Shown: positions 26,452-39,236 of the stretch, one piece after another
Position numbering within the stretch: position 1 is the first letter of the stretch
Layout of the letters: every line of letters starts with the position of its first letter
NCBI RefSeq assembly: GCF_003672135.1
Contig: NC_039517.1
Location: 1,860,001 to 1,924,000 of the forward strand
Origin: Ooceraea biroi
Taxonomy: Eukaryota; Arthropoda; Insecta; Hymenoptera; Formicidae
Reading direction: 5' to 3'
DNA: 64,000 nt
Translations under genes and position numbers: made by a program
The notes under the pieces: generated by a model
Database searches by the model: none
The model's input: only the letters and a program-made list of their open reading frames with translations
Told to the model about the DNA's origin: nothing

Positions 26452-29209
26452 CCCAGTCTCGACGTGGATCAGAGCTTGCGAATAATTGCATCATCGTCCA
26501 TCAACGCCGCACAACACGTACGTGTATGTCACGCATTCAATTCATTCTATTGTATAATGGAATATAACAAAGCAATCGTAGAGAAAGAATTTAGTCACGA
26601 ACGTCTGAACGAAGGAAGGAGCAGTACGATATCATCAACCCCACGAAACGGAAACGTAAGCAGACGTTACCGTACGTCCGCTTCATTTATCACACAAAAC
26701 TAATCAGAAAAGCGCAATCGTCGCCATTGTTTCTCCAACAATTGTAAGCTGCAATACGCGAGCGCGGGAAAATTAGAGCCTTTTTCGGTAATTACAGACG
26801 CCGGCGGTTAATTTCTCCTCGGGAGAATTAGGACGGCGCATATCCTTAAGGGAACGAGAACGAGATCCGAAGCGGGGGATGGGACGCCCAGTGGCGGTAT
26901 TTCGGTTACTTTCATTTAGACCCACGGGCGGACGGGAAAGGAAAAAAAAGAAGGAGAAGAGAAGGCGGGGGTAGGACCTGATGGGATAGGACTCTGACCT
27001 CAATTGGCCTCGAACGATTTGCCTGCAGGATCGGTCCACTCGGTCCTCCGCGTTCCCGTTCGAGCGTGGCGTTCTTTGTGCGAGCGTGCGCTCGCTCCCG
27101 GCCGCACGGACAAAAAGTCGGGGCATGCGAGCGAAACGAGATCGCGATTTACAGGATTTCCCTCTAAACGCGCTCGCCAAGTATTCGGGAACGCGCGATT
27201 CGGGATTCTCTGTCTCTTACTTCATCCCCGTAAGTAAAGGGAAGGAAAAGAAGAGGGTAATATAATAATGCAAAAGCACGAGTGAAGTCGGTGGCGGTTG
27301 TAATTACTCGGGCAATCTTTATTTCATTTTACTCGGCAACACTTGGCGGGGCAACACGAGGCCGATCCCGCGCGATATCGCACGGCAGGTAAATAATTAT
27401 CGAGGGCCGTTTCGCAGGGTAAATATTAGGTGGGCGAACTCCGAGAGGCCGAGAGGCCTCTCCTCCCCGCGCGCCCCTTCAATTCGGCGTCCGTAACTTC
27501 CTCGTTTCTCCACTCCACCCTTTGTTCTCGGGGGACGTAAGTTTCGAGGCGGCGTTAAAACCACTCGTACACGCGGGAGCGTCGTAAAAATTGCCGCGAA
27601 ACAGGCCGGCGCGAGTCGGGGGGTGAGTACCGTGAGAAGGAGGAGGACGGGGGTGGAAAACTTTACTTTTCCATTTCCTGACGGTAACCGAAACCAGCGG
27701 GTGCGGTAATCTCGGCCGAACGATCGAACTTACGAATGCGCCAGGACTTACTCCCGAGCTCGTCCCGCCACCCCCTCACGATCCTCCCGTGCGCACGCGA
27801 TAATAATGCACCTAAATTGAGAGACCGGTGGCGCAGAACCACCGCGGGTGTATGCGTGTGCACGCGGGGATGTATGCGTGCAACCCCCAACGTCCGAAAG
27901 TTCCGCCTTTTATTATCCTACTAAGATTACATGTTCTCGCGCAAACTTGCAAGCTTAACCGTAAAGGAAGTCGTAGCCGCTCCGCCGAGAGGTGGATTTC
28001 GCTCGGTCGACTCATCTAACTGCAGTTGCGGATCCGTTCGGCTCTCTGTTTGCAGTATTTCGGCGCTTCCGAAGCGGCCCCCGCCTCGGAATAGGTGGAG
28101 TCTCTATTAGAGGGGTCTGGATGATTGCAACACACCGGCTCGAGAACGGTGCGCCGTTCGTGTAACGTTCCGCAACGGTAACGTTCGTTCGTCGGAGCAA
28201 ATGTTCCGAATTTGGCGTACGAGCCGCGATAATGAGGGCACCGAGGGGCACGATGCGCAACGATGGTCTCGATGACGGTTCGGGAATGGCAGAAAAATCG
28301 CTGGCATAAAATGGAATAAAATAAATGAATAAATAAATTTCCCTTTATTTTGGAGAACGAAACCCGCGTTTGTCATTTTCAGTCATAAATAAATGATTCA
28401 ATAATTATTTTGCCATGTAAGCGACACGAGAATAATAAACATAAAGTGTGATAATAACCAATAACAACATGCCGTTTATAATAATACTAATTATATTTAT
28501 AATAATACTAATTATAATAATTTAATAATACTTTTTATTCTTATTTATTCTTAATTATAATAATTTATAATAATACTACTAATTATATTCTCTACCTATA
28601 TGTATTAATTATTGCTTTCAATTATTGCAATAATTCGATATTGTTGATGCTCAATCGCGACGAAAGCAGCGGGGAAATAGAAGCGTAGTGCATCAAAGAT
28701 ACATAGAAATCTGTTCGCGTATGCGAGAAGGTACTCTTTATCCCGCGGGGAGGCAGCTCCAGCTGGGAAGGCCCAGGCATTCAAGGCTTCTAGGCGAGAT
28801 CCAGGAGAGGCGGCACCGAGTTCTCCTGCTCGCCCAAACGTACATACGTTTCCATTTATCGGGTGCGCTCGCTCGCGCACGTTTCCCATTTCGCGTACGG
28901 TAAACAGCTCTAAATAGAAATCACCTATCGCGCGCGATATCGAGACGCGATACACGGGGCTAACCGGCGGCTAGCGCAGCTGCCCGAGACGTTTCCGCCT
29001 TTCAGCGAGCGAAGTTACGCCGCCTCTCCCTCTGCGCGTCGGGGGAGGCTTGCCAGAGCGAGGGGGTTGCTCGCCGGGTTCCGCCGAGCCGGTTGGCAGC
29101 CGGCGAAAGGACCTCCGTCCGCTCTCGGAGAACTTCCACGACGCTATATCGAACCGACGAGAATCCACCCTTGCCGCGGCTATCGCTTCCATACTAACTC
29201 GAGGGAGAA

Positions 29210-29211
<2 letters not shown>

Positions 29212-29248
<37 letters not shown>

Positions 29249-29250
29249 AA
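29212..29250. repeat. (GA)n microsatellite
   Basis: A GA dinucleotide tract of nearly 40 bp. Confidence 0.95.
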
Positions 29251-30921
29251 GAAGATGGAAAAAAGGGGAGTCCTCGAGCAGATTCCTCTTTCCATCTGTC
29301 GGCGCCGAGTCGACGTATCGGAGGGGCGAGATGTATCGGCCGCGCTTTGACAATGCACTTCCGCAACGCGTCGGGAAAATCCGCACATGCCGAGCGCCAT
29401 CGAGCTGCGGAAGACGCGGGAGGCATCCATGGAGATACTCGGTTCGTTGCGTCCGCGCGAGTAACGCTTTCAGATATCTCCCGTCGCGACGGATGGAAAT
29501 TCTTACGGATAAATTTACGCGCGAGAAGCGTGATCACTGCCTGCCTTCGATCGGGACAGTCTCCGGCACGAAATGAGGCATGAACTTGTCGCAGCACACA
29601 ATTCTGACTCCGAAAAAAATCCGCAATTAGTTGAATTTATCTGAGATTATTGATTACAAAAAAATAATTACAGCGCCTAATTTTTCCTCGCGTGCACTCT
29701 ATCGCGATTGATATTTTCCGAATTGCTCAAACTGTGCAGATTCAGATTCGATTGACAGCGACGAATCTGATCAGTATCGTTTTCGTCGGAGACGACTCGG
29801 GCGGAGACGGAGGCATGCCAACACCGTGCAAGGAGCGCTCCGCAGCTGGGTCAAGTCGAGAGAGAATCGCTACGGCTAAGTAACAGAAGCTACCCTTAAT
29901 CGCCACGGGGATCATTACCGTTTCTCCGGTTTATGGACAGCGAGACCGGCGAGGATTTCAGGTCGCATGGCACCCGATTGCGCTGGAGAGGCGAAGCTGG
30001 CTGCACACCCTCCTGCAACCTGTACCGCTGTCGCAATTAACCCCTTAACCGGGGTCAGCTTTGTGAGAGTCACGCAAGAGAATCGCGGCACACTTTCATT
30101 TATTCAACAGAATAATTAACTATTGCGCAACGACGTTACGAAACATTGTTAGTTTTCTGACATCGCGAGATCGCAATCGAATCACGTCGGACGAGGTAAA
30201 GGGACACGTGCACAAGGACCTGCTCGTGTCGTAAGGTGAATCCATGCCAGGATAATCAGAAGGGTGAAGGAGCAAGCAGACAGACTGGCAGGCTAGCTGG
30301 CTGGCTACGCCGCGTTTCTTGGTCGTTGCGGTTTCGGGAAACGCGAGTACCGTTCATCCAGCCGCGCTGGCTGGCGACCCGTTTCCGTCTGTTGCTCCTT
30401 TGCCCCCTCCCCCCCCCTCTCTTTCTCTTCCTGTCTGCTGGCGTTCCATTTCCTTTTGTACGAGAGTCGTACTTTGACGTGAATTAAATACCGCCGAGAC
30501 GCTCGTGCGCCACCGCGACTCCGTGCGAGCGAGTGAGCGAGCGCGCGCCTTTTCTCTGCTCTCTTCCCCCCCCCCCGTTTACCCTGTGACGAAAACTGGG
30601 ATCTCGTTCTCCTTCGTTCTTCCTCTTTCTTTCTCGCGCAGTAAAATAATTATGACGCTCGTTTCGCAGTCCACGGGACAAACGGAATCTTGATGTAACC
30701 ACGGCGAAATGCAGTTAACTCCCGGTATCATAACCCGATTACCGCCACGACTCCTTTCGCGCGGGCGTTCTTGAGAACTGTTGCTCGTCGATCCCTCCGT
30801 TCTTTGACTTATTTTCTTTTTTCGCGCAAGGGTTCGATCTCGCCTTTGCGTTTCCGATATTAATTCTATCGCTATCAAAAAATAAATTACACCGATGCAC
30901 CAATCGGTTTTTATTTTATTA

Positions 30922-31829
30922 GAGGAAAGTCCCCGATTATGAGATACCATATCGATTTTGCCGAATGTAAGGAAATCTATAGGCAGAATTAAAAAATTTA
31001 ATACGTTCTCTTGAAGAGAATTTAATAAGCTTTAGGTTGGTGAAATGAAAAATCTAATTAAATATTATTTTTTCTGAAAATTAAAAAAATTTGAAAAAAG
31101 AGCTTTACGCAGGATCGAGAAAGTGTGCTCCTAATATAAGATACCTTGAGAAATCGGTGTTAAAAGTGCAAAATACATCAGTATTGCAAGTAAAAAACTT
31201 TATTAGATAGTTTTATAAAAATATTGCTGCCACAGCCTTCGCCAAATCTTCACGATTCCACTGTCGACGCTTCCTCGTATCTCTAACCTCCATAGTCAGA
31301 TTCTATAAAAATTAAATACAAAAATTTGTAATATAAATTCGTATTAACTTTTCTTTAACCTTAACGTAGTATTTTCTTTCTTTTTATTACACTACATACT
31401 CTTCATATTCGAGCAATAATTATCTCATATTAAGAGTACCCTGAATATCTCATTATACGAGCCACGCGCCTAGCGGTTCCGCGATCATGAAATCTAACCT
31501 CTACAATTAAGCAATTCAACAAATCGCGTATTTTCCTGTCACTACGATTCTACTCTATCATTGCATACTGAATTTATTGCCAACCATTTCTTTATTATGT
31601 AATAAACAAGGTTTAAAGACTTACCTTGAGTTCCTTTGACATGTTCACAATTTCACAAACCTTTTCTTGCAAAGGCTAAACGCAATAACGAACAATGAAT
31701 TTTTCACTAAATACATTTTACACCAAGAGTAATAAGATCATGGTGGAACTAACAGATAGTGCTCACTAGTTTAGCAGAAACCCCATTATCTCATATTAGG
31801 AGCATATCTCATAATAGGGGATTCTCCTC
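30922..31829 (-). mobile_element. pogo-like non-autonomous element, copy 1 (908 bp)
   Basis: The ends are ~26-bp imperfect inverted repeats (start GAGGAAAGTCCCCGATTATG, with the end complementary and ending GGGGATTCTCCTC), flanked by TA on both sides. Subterminal TATCTCAT-type words recur on both strands. On the minus strand it keeps a two-exon mini frame (31642-31625 and 31302-31213), listed separately. TA target, ends and the frame together point to a deletion derivative of a pogo/Tigger-type Tc1-mariner element. Two sister copies lie at 39237 and 48073. Confidence 0.88.
31213..31642 (-). CDS. Two-exon mini reading frame, pogo-type transposase N-terminal remnant (copy 1)
   Basis: Exon 1 (31642-31625, six codons) starts with ATG and ends at a consensus donor (AAG|GTAAGT). 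Exon 2 (31302-31213) follows the acceptor TTTTTATAG and runs 29 codons to TAA. The 35-residue product contains RKRRQWNREDLAKAVAA, which resembles the first helix of the psq/CENP-B-type helix-turn-helix that begins pogo-family transposases. The rest of that domain and the whole DDE catalytic domain are absent. It is therefore not an active transposase. Whether it is ever made is unknown. The same structure with intact splice sites is kept in both sister copies. Confidence 0.5.
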
Positions 31830-31831
31830 TA

Positions 31832-34800
31832 TATTTATTTTATTATGTTCGTCAAGATCAGTTTCAACTCGGAATAGTAATTTACACATTTTTAGTTTAT
31901 CCGTCAAAAGATATTAAATGCAATCAGAATTATTTATCGCGACAATATCATTTTCCCTTCCATTTCTTTTCGTATTAGCCGTAAATAGTTTATCTCCCGG
32001 TCCCGCGACCATATCCTGTCCATTGGTCTCACATTCGCGCTCAAGTCTGCAGTTTCCGCGCGCGGTGTCACGAGCGTTGGCGAGCCGACACACGCACGCG
32101 CGGCCATCGTAAAGCACGTCATAAATGTATCGTGAAAAGTGGAAACGAAAATAGTTTTGACACGTCGTTAACCGTTGACTGAGCGCACACGCGCCGCGTA
32201 AAAGCCCCGTCGGCGTATCCCGGGGCTCCTCCAGCTTATAAGAAGCGTCCTGGCCGTTCGCCAGGTCCATTCGCCAATGCCCGCCGCCAGATTTATGTCT
32301 GAGTAATATCCGCGAGCCGCGAGCTCGCTCTCTCGTCTCGATGACGAGACGGCTGTCCGACTCTTGTCCGTCGAAGGTCCGCGAAGTAAAGCGCACGCTT
32401 CTCTCCGAAAGCGATTGACTTTTGCACGCTAACAGGAGGAAGCGGAACGCTCCTCTCACGGAACACGGTAGATGAAAACTCGAAGCTGGACTAACCGTGT
32501 ACTCTTCTCCTGGAGCTCGATTAAAAAATCAACCGCAATGTAACGGATTGTAGCAGAACGACGCGCGACCCGAACGCAGTGTTTAATTGCACTTGAATTG
32601 CGCAGGTTTAATGCAGGTACGCGCACGATTAAGTACGTTTCGGTAATTTGTTTTTCTGGGCGCAAAAGCGCATCTCGAAATTCTGCGAAGCGGAACAACC
32701 GGTCGAGTAGTAACGTCTTCTGGAGCAACTTCCGCCGCCGTGATCGCGTAACCGAGAAAGTAATAGAAAGAGAAAGAGAGAGAAAGGCAGAGAGGAATAG
32801 AGAGAGGGTTCGGTGGTAATACTCTTCGCGTCTCTTGGAGTTCAGCGGGAAAAATTTGCCGCCGGCTTGCCGCGCGCGGGGCAAAGAGATCGGAGGGGTA
32901 AACGGGGGCCACCCTTAAGCCAGATCGAAGGAGCCAGCTCGAGCGTGAACGGAGAAGTTCCGGGTTCTGCCTTCCGGCTCAAAGCTCGCCTCGCCCGCCC
33001 GCGAGTTTCCGCTCGAACGGCGGGATAGGACGGCTTGTTACACTGATTTACTTACAGGACCGGCGCTTGGTTCGTTACCTGTCCCCGAGATTCTGTAATA
33101 TTATAAGGAAGCCGGGAACGTGTGCATGTGGATACGGCAGGAAGGGAAGAGAGAAGGATGGAGGAATTCGTCCGCGTGGCCGCGGGGGCGGAATTTTGCG
33201 CCGGATATATCCGCGGCGCTTCCGGAAACCGGCGTGAGAGAATGAACTTACCGGCAAATTGGAACGTCAAATTCATTTCGCCCGAGCACTTGTTATCGCG
33301 GCGTATTCCTGGCAACGGATATGGGTTTCCATGGGTTTCCAGTGAGATCTCTCTCTCTCTCTCTCTCTTTCTCACCCATCCGTGTTCAGCCCTACGCGCG
33401 GAATCGCCGACGCGTTTTTATTCGAGTTATGGAAGCGGCGCGCTATTTTTCCACGACGTTATATTTAATTTCACCTATTTAATTCTTGAACTGTGCGCGT
33501 ACGCGTGTATGTGTGTATGACGTTGCGGCCAAGTTTCATAACGGCGGACTGCTTCATGAAGTATCAGAAAAATATTTCCACTCATTACGAAGCCACGACG
33601 TGGGCGATATAATTCAAGTTCCGCCGCCGCAGCGCGGAAAGCAGACGCAAAAATACCGCGCCGCCGCATATTATTGGATAATTGCAAAAATTTATTCAAC
33701 ATATTCATTTGCATAGCAAAGAAACTTTCGCCGTCGTGGCTCGTGGCTGTAACAACGTCCACTTGTTACAGCGTCCTCCGACAAAAACAATTTTTTTTCA
33801 TCCTCCACGCATTACCCTATCAACTGCAATTTGCATTCTCGCTCGCATAAATAATACCCCAACACAACACCTCTGTTAAACAAATAAAAAAAAGAACGAC
33901 GGTGTCTGCACCAGCGATTATTACACTCCCTTGCGCGTCCGCTCCTAAACAATTTTCCAACCCCGACGATGCAACTTGAACGTCGAATCTTCACAGTAGC
34001 CTCAGTAGAGTGGCTGACCAGATGCCGTTTGCTGTCACTTGCTCGCCAGTGACTCGTATTCACGTACCAACGGTCCTGCCGTAGCTCGCACGCTCGCACG
34101 TTCACTCGCTCGCTCGTCCGGGAGAAGCGGGACCGACGGTAACGTAAAATATGTGAACCCATAACTATCCGGCTCGCTCGTATCCTCTTCGGCAACGTTA
34201 TCTATCCCCGCGGTTAAGCCGGACGCGGATGTAACGCCATTCCTCCGGCGGACCAGCCGGCCGACTGGCGGTCGACCTAATCCGCAAATCCCGGGACACG
34301 TCCCGATCCATTGTCCAGGAATATATCCGGCGCGCGCGTTGGAAGCTGCCGGCTGCGGTATAAGCTCGGTCCGGAGCTGTTATTGATGCAACCTTGACTC
34401 TTCTCCTGGTTTCGGCAGCTTCCGTCACATGGCGGTCGACGTAACGACACGTTGTCGAGCTGGATCCGTCCGTTTCGCTCGCGCTCTCTTTGTGTCGGCG
34501 TGTTCTCCTCCGCCGCGCGAGACGGCAGCACTCGTGATGCTCTCGTTTCATTTCCGCGCGCGGAAAATGCAGCTACAAAGAACGCAGTCGAGATAACGAA
34601 CAACGGACTCGCGGAAATAACGCGGCGGTGGAAAGGATATGTATTCTCTTTCTTTCTTTCAGTCCTTTTTTTTCTTTCTTTTTTCTTCATTGCGAAAATG
34701 GTTACCGCGATGCGAGATGGGCGCATTGTACTCCCAGGAAAAAGTGTTGAACATTTCGATAGAAAAATTCACGAGAGCCAAAACAATTTGAGGGAACGCG

Positions 34801-34962
34801 GTGTGGAATATAGAGTCTCTCTTGAAGCGACGCGTGACGTGTTACAAATTTTTTAACATACATATATATTAAAAATATTGGCAATATTCTTTTAAGCTAG
34901 TAGAAAAATTTGATTCAAGGCATGTAGAATCATGATTCGTCTTCGCGCAATTTACGCCATTT
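31832..34962. other. Non-coding unique DNA
   Basis: No gene recognised. Open frames at 31914-32459, 32456-32884 and 34277-34856 lack domains and overlap on both strands. A (CT)n stretch lies at 33348-33370. Confidence 0.5.
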
Positions 34963-36381
34963 AAGATCTTGGTAAATCTATCGATTAGCGAACCCACCTC
35001 CTATCACCTTGTCCTTGACATATATTATAGAGGTCACCCTTCTAACAAGTAACACTACCCAAGTGTCACACGCCGATTTTGATAAGCTTTGAATATGTTG
35101 TTGTCTAGGTCAAAATATGAGATACATATTTTTTTATATCGGCCCGTTTTGCCATTAAGGGGGTGAAACATCCTCTTGAAAAAAATCGGGTTTTATATTT
35201 CTTAGCGAATACCGTCGAAACAATAAAACATGTAAGAAAAAGTTTCAAGTAAAAGTTTTATGGATTCTAATGTACTTTATAACAGTGCAATCAGATTTTT
35301 CGAAAATGTCATATTTTTCGAAATTCCTTTCCCCCTCCACAATTTTTGAAAATTTTAAAATTTATCTTTCAGCAAAACTTCAAGCATATTTAACGACAAT
35401 TCAACTATATATGATAAGGTCATATTCTGAAAACGCATTTTTCAAAAATAAGCTAAAAGTACCTCTATATCGCTACATACGCGCCCCGTCCGTATTCTCG
35501 TATTTAATACGCTAGTTACTCCTGGCAACAGTTTTTTCGCACAGAGATAACAATGAAGTCGGGGGATTACTTTTAATTAACAAAATAAGTCAGGTTCTCG
35601 CCCTCTGCCGGACCCAGAAATGGTCAACGTAGAGCTGACAAGAAAATTTTACTTTTTTTATTTTTTTCAATATTTCTAAATTTGTTTGTTTTTTTCTCTA
35701 TAATTGCATATATACTAACATTTCTTATAAATCTGATTGCACTGTTATAAAGTACATTAGAATCCATAAAACTTTTACTTGAAACTTTTTCTTATATGTT
35801 TTATTGTTTCGACGGTATTCGCTAAGAAATATAAAACCCGATTTTTTTCAAGAGGGTGTTTCACCCCCTTAATGGCAAAACGGGCCGATATAAAAAAATG
35901 TGTATCTCATATTTTGACCTAGACAACAACATATTCAAAGCTTATTAAAATCGGCGTGTGACACTTGGGTAGTGTTACTTGTAAGTAACATTGTGCAAGT
36001 TTTAACCGTCGGTCGTTGTTTACTAAAAAGTTATTAACAAAAGAAGTTTAATGATTTTGCACGAATTTTCAGCTGTCTACGCGAACCAAGAACATAATAT
36101 TGACATATATTACAAAGGTCACCTTCCTGAATAACCCGCACTAGGTTTTAGTCGTCGATCGTTGTTTATGGATAAGTTATTAACAAATGAAATTTTGCAA
36201 ATATAGTAGTTATTTTGAATATTGAAAGATATAAAAGACGAATATGTATATGAACGAAGGAAGGAAAGTCATTTAAAGCAGCGAATCGTTAATATATAGA
36301 ATAGTTTCTTTTAATATAAGTACAAAGTATTCTTCACTTTAACCAAAAGCATAAACAGTTATATACAAAGTATTCTCTGCT

Positions 36382-36419
36382 TTAACCTAACCTAAACTAA
36401 CCTAACCTGGTTAGGTTAT
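36382..36419. repeat. Short CCTAA/TTAGG telomere-like tract
   Basis: Several CCTAA units (one with an extra A) are followed by CCTGG and then TTAGGTTA, giving a small palindromic telomere-like patch inside the foldback element. CCTAA/TTAGG is the standard telomere unit of many insects. It is too short to claim a former telomere. Confidence 0.7.
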
Positions 36420-36504
36420 ATTTTCCGAAACTGGAGCCACGGAATCCGTGCCGTGTACCAGGTGATCAAAATATGTACGGTAAAATCTGTTACACTGGTT
36501 CTGG

Positions 36505-36556
36505 CGGGGGGCGGGGGGTGGGGGGAGAAGCTCCTGCCCCCCGCCCTCCCGCGAAG
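36505..36556. other. G-quadruplex-capable G-run block facing a C-run
   Basis: Three G6 runs separated by single bases (about 36505-36526) are followed by GAGAAGCTCCTG and a C-rich run (36537-36551) that could pair back. Such DNA could form a G-quadruplex or a GC hairpin. It sits in the core of the foldback element. Confidence 0.6.
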
Positions 36557-36801
36557 CGGGCTGAAACCGAGCGTATGTGTCCGGGGCTCCAATTTCGGAA
36601 AATATAACCTTTTGCTTGTTGTGGACGGCTGAAAATTCGTGCAAAATCATTAAACTTCTTTTGTTAATAACTTTTTAGTAAACAACGACCGACGGCTAAA
36701 ACCTTTTGAAGGTCACTCAGGAGGGTGACCTCTATAATATATGTCAAGGACAAGGTGATAGGAGGTGGGTTCGCTAATCGGTAGATTTACCAAGATCTTT
36801 A

Positions 36802-38140
36802 GCGCTCGAATGTTCAAGTCACACTCGCGCGAGATTAAGAAACTTTTAATTAACCACCGTGCACGCGCGATTATTCACAAAGCGCGATTGATCGCGCGCC
36901 CGCGCGCGGAAACCCACGATACTTCCTCCTCCTCTCGTTCTCGGGGAGTTCGCCGGAGTCCTTATCCAGGGTGCGAGAATCGCGCAGGCAATTTCCCGGT
37001 TCTCCCTCTCGAGGAGATGCCAGGATGTTCGGCCAGAGTAACTATTCGATCTCGTAGCTGCGTAAGTTACACGCCGCGGAGAGGCGACTTTCGTCTCGGC
37101 AAAGCGAGCGGGCGAACTTCGCGTGTTACCCGCCTCGTCGATGAGATTAATCGATGGTAGTAATGCCGTGAAGAGAGCGACGTCGCGGTTATTAGCTCGG
37201 CAAGTCGGCTTAATGGCATACCCGGCCCGAGTACTCGACTCTCGCGTAACTATAAGGCACGTACCGCCCTCTATCTCTCTCTCTCTCTCTCTCTTTCTGT
37301 CTGTCTTTCTCTTTCCCTCGCTGTTGTCCTGTCTTCCTTGTTTCCGCACCAGCCACCCTCGGTGCTCTCACTCTCCTCTTCCTCCTCCTCTTCTTCGTCG
37401 GCAGGACCGGTGCATTTGCAATTCTGATAAACCAGGTGCACTCATAGAGCGAGCGCCGATGTTAAGCGGTCTCTACATCGGTCAATATTGTGGCGCGATA
37501 TTGTTACCCGACGTTTGTTTAATGCGTCCCGATGTCCAAGTATTCGGCGTACGCGTGTACAGGATATATCGAGAATCTCCTCGTGCCTTCCTTTTTTTAT
37601 TTGGCGGGCGATCGGATGATGAATGTGAGAGAATTCGATTAGCACGGATATAATTGATACACAAAACGATATGAGATTTAGTAGTTATTATCTTGAGATC
37701 TTTCCTTCGCGAAACCTGATTGTGCAAAAAGCGACTCTAGCAAACGATGATGCCGGATGCGTGATGTAACGAGACGTAATCTGCGAAGCCTCCGATTAAA
37801 AACGCTTCCGCGAGAGTTCGCGGCGGGGATGTCCGAATTAATATTCCGCTCAACTTAAATAAGCGGCCACGAAATTCTCCTTGGACGCACTAAGGAACTC
37901 GCTGCGTCCGTCTCAAGAGTCTCATTAAGAGATTTTGGCCGGGCCTGGCTCGGTTATTGCAGTTTTCGGCATTAATTAGTACTCGCAGCGCAGACGGCGA
38001 TTACTCGTTTTGTCAACGTGACCATTAACTCTCGTCCTGACTTGTTGCGGGCTTTCAATATCGCGGCGAGAAAACAGGAAACTTTTACAACATCTTCGTT
38101 AATTTACTGCCTGAGCTTGTCGTCGTAACTATCGAGAGAG

Positions 38141-38171
<31 letters not shown>

Positions 38172-39234
38172 TATTATCTCATTTACCAAAATAGTTCTCA
38201 GATATTAAGCATCTGCAAGCGTTCTGGACAAACTTTTATGTGCACAACAAATTATATGAATGTGCACTACCTTTCAAAAGTAACAATAAATCAATGCGAA
38301 ACCCGCGGAGAGAAAAAGGGGACCATAATCGTGGAATTAAAAGCCGGTAATGGTGGCTTCGCAAAACCTCCGTGGATACACTCGAGGAGGGCTACCGTTT
38401 TACCTCTCAAAATCTCAAAAACACGCGTGCAGCAATCAGAGGACCGCATCCTTTGGCGCGCCGCTCGTTTCGCAAATGAGTATCGTGATTTTCGCGTGTG
38501 GCGGCGCATTGCTATTCGGAGGACGAGGACGATGACGAGGAGGAGCATGAGGAGAATCCTCGTCCGTCCGTGGTCCTCGCAGAGCACGAAGGGCGCAAAA
38601 AGGGAGAGGGGAGGCGTACGTCGCGCGCCCTGTACTTACCGAACCGCGCCGCAGTCTAATCAGTCGGCGGCGAATCGATGGGTTTAATTAAGGAAACGTC
38701 TTATGGCTCCGCTCGAGCCCGGGCGGTTGCAAAGCCCGAATATACGTACGTACGCGATCCACACATACGAATGGAGATGTACGTACGTATGTACGTGTGC
38801 ACAGGTGCGGCCGCGATGCCTTTGCATGTGCATACGGTGCGCCTCGACGCATACGTGTACGTACGTGTGCACACAGCAGACGTCGTGCAAACTCGACGTC
38901 CGTTCCGGCTGCTTCGCGAAGCACCTAAGCACCTATCGACCCCCGACAATGTTCCGCGGCTGTTCCCGCCGGGGTGGCTTCCACCATCTTACGCCTAGGG
39001 AGCGGTGCATTGCATCCTCCACCCTTCACGCACGGACGCAGCGTGCAAACGCATGTATCTTGGTACGCTAATTCCAAATCGACGATAACTCTCGCGTCTG
39101 GTTTTGGTATTCTTTGAATTTTTTGAAAATTTGTGCAAAAATTGGAGTATGTAACGTTAGGCGCGTTTTATTACTTGTTAATTGAAGTTAATTGACGAGA
39201 AGGATAGAATCTTTATAATTGGAGTAAAGGAAAG
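36802..39234. other. Non-coding unique DNA with CT/GA and TACG tracts
   Basis: No gene recognised. (CT)n at 37269-37315, (GA)n at 38133-38171, and an alternating purine-pyrimidine TACG/CATACG region at 38739-38880, which opens Tyr/Val/Cys-rich frames on both strands that are artefacts. Confidence 0.5.
38133..38171. repeat. (AG)n microsatellite
   Basis: An AG dinucleotide tract with one GGC interruption. Confidence 0.93.
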
Positions 39235-39236
39235 TC

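Larger units (their letters stand above)
26333..30919. other. Non-coding unique DNA
   Basis: No gene recognised apart from the splice-site candidate at 26445. 28440-28600 is an AT-rich repetitive patch built from ATAATACTAATTATA-like words. A (GA)n tract lies at 29212-29250. Open frames such as 29050-29583 are Arg/Ser-rich and read through the (GA)n tract. Confidence 0.5.
34963..36799. mobile_element. Composite foldback element (~1.84 kb) with nested inverted repeats
   Basis: The outer arms are 78 bp (34963-35040 and 36722-36799) and nearly identical in inverted orientation. Inside is a second inverted pair of ~254 bp (35045-35298 and 35729-35982), then a third (about 36000-36082 and 36627-36704), and a fourth short pair (GGTTATATTTTCCGAAA at 36414 and TTTCGGAAAATATAACC at 36594). 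A diverged extra copy of the outer-arm/third-arm sequence sits at 36101-36200. The flank suggests a TA target but is ambiguous. No transposase is present. The pattern suggests repeated self-insertion or rearrangement of one foldback family. Confidence 0.8.

Noticed and set aside
36382..36419. A true telomere fusion point
   Set aside because: Only a handful of units, in the opposite arrangement to a head-to-head fusion, and embedded in a transposable element.
38684..38949. Three overlapping minus frames with Tyr/Val/Cys/His repeats, cysteine-rich in appearance
   Set aside because: They are translations of the TACG/CATACG alternating tract in all three frames, not a toxin-like or zinc-binding peptide.
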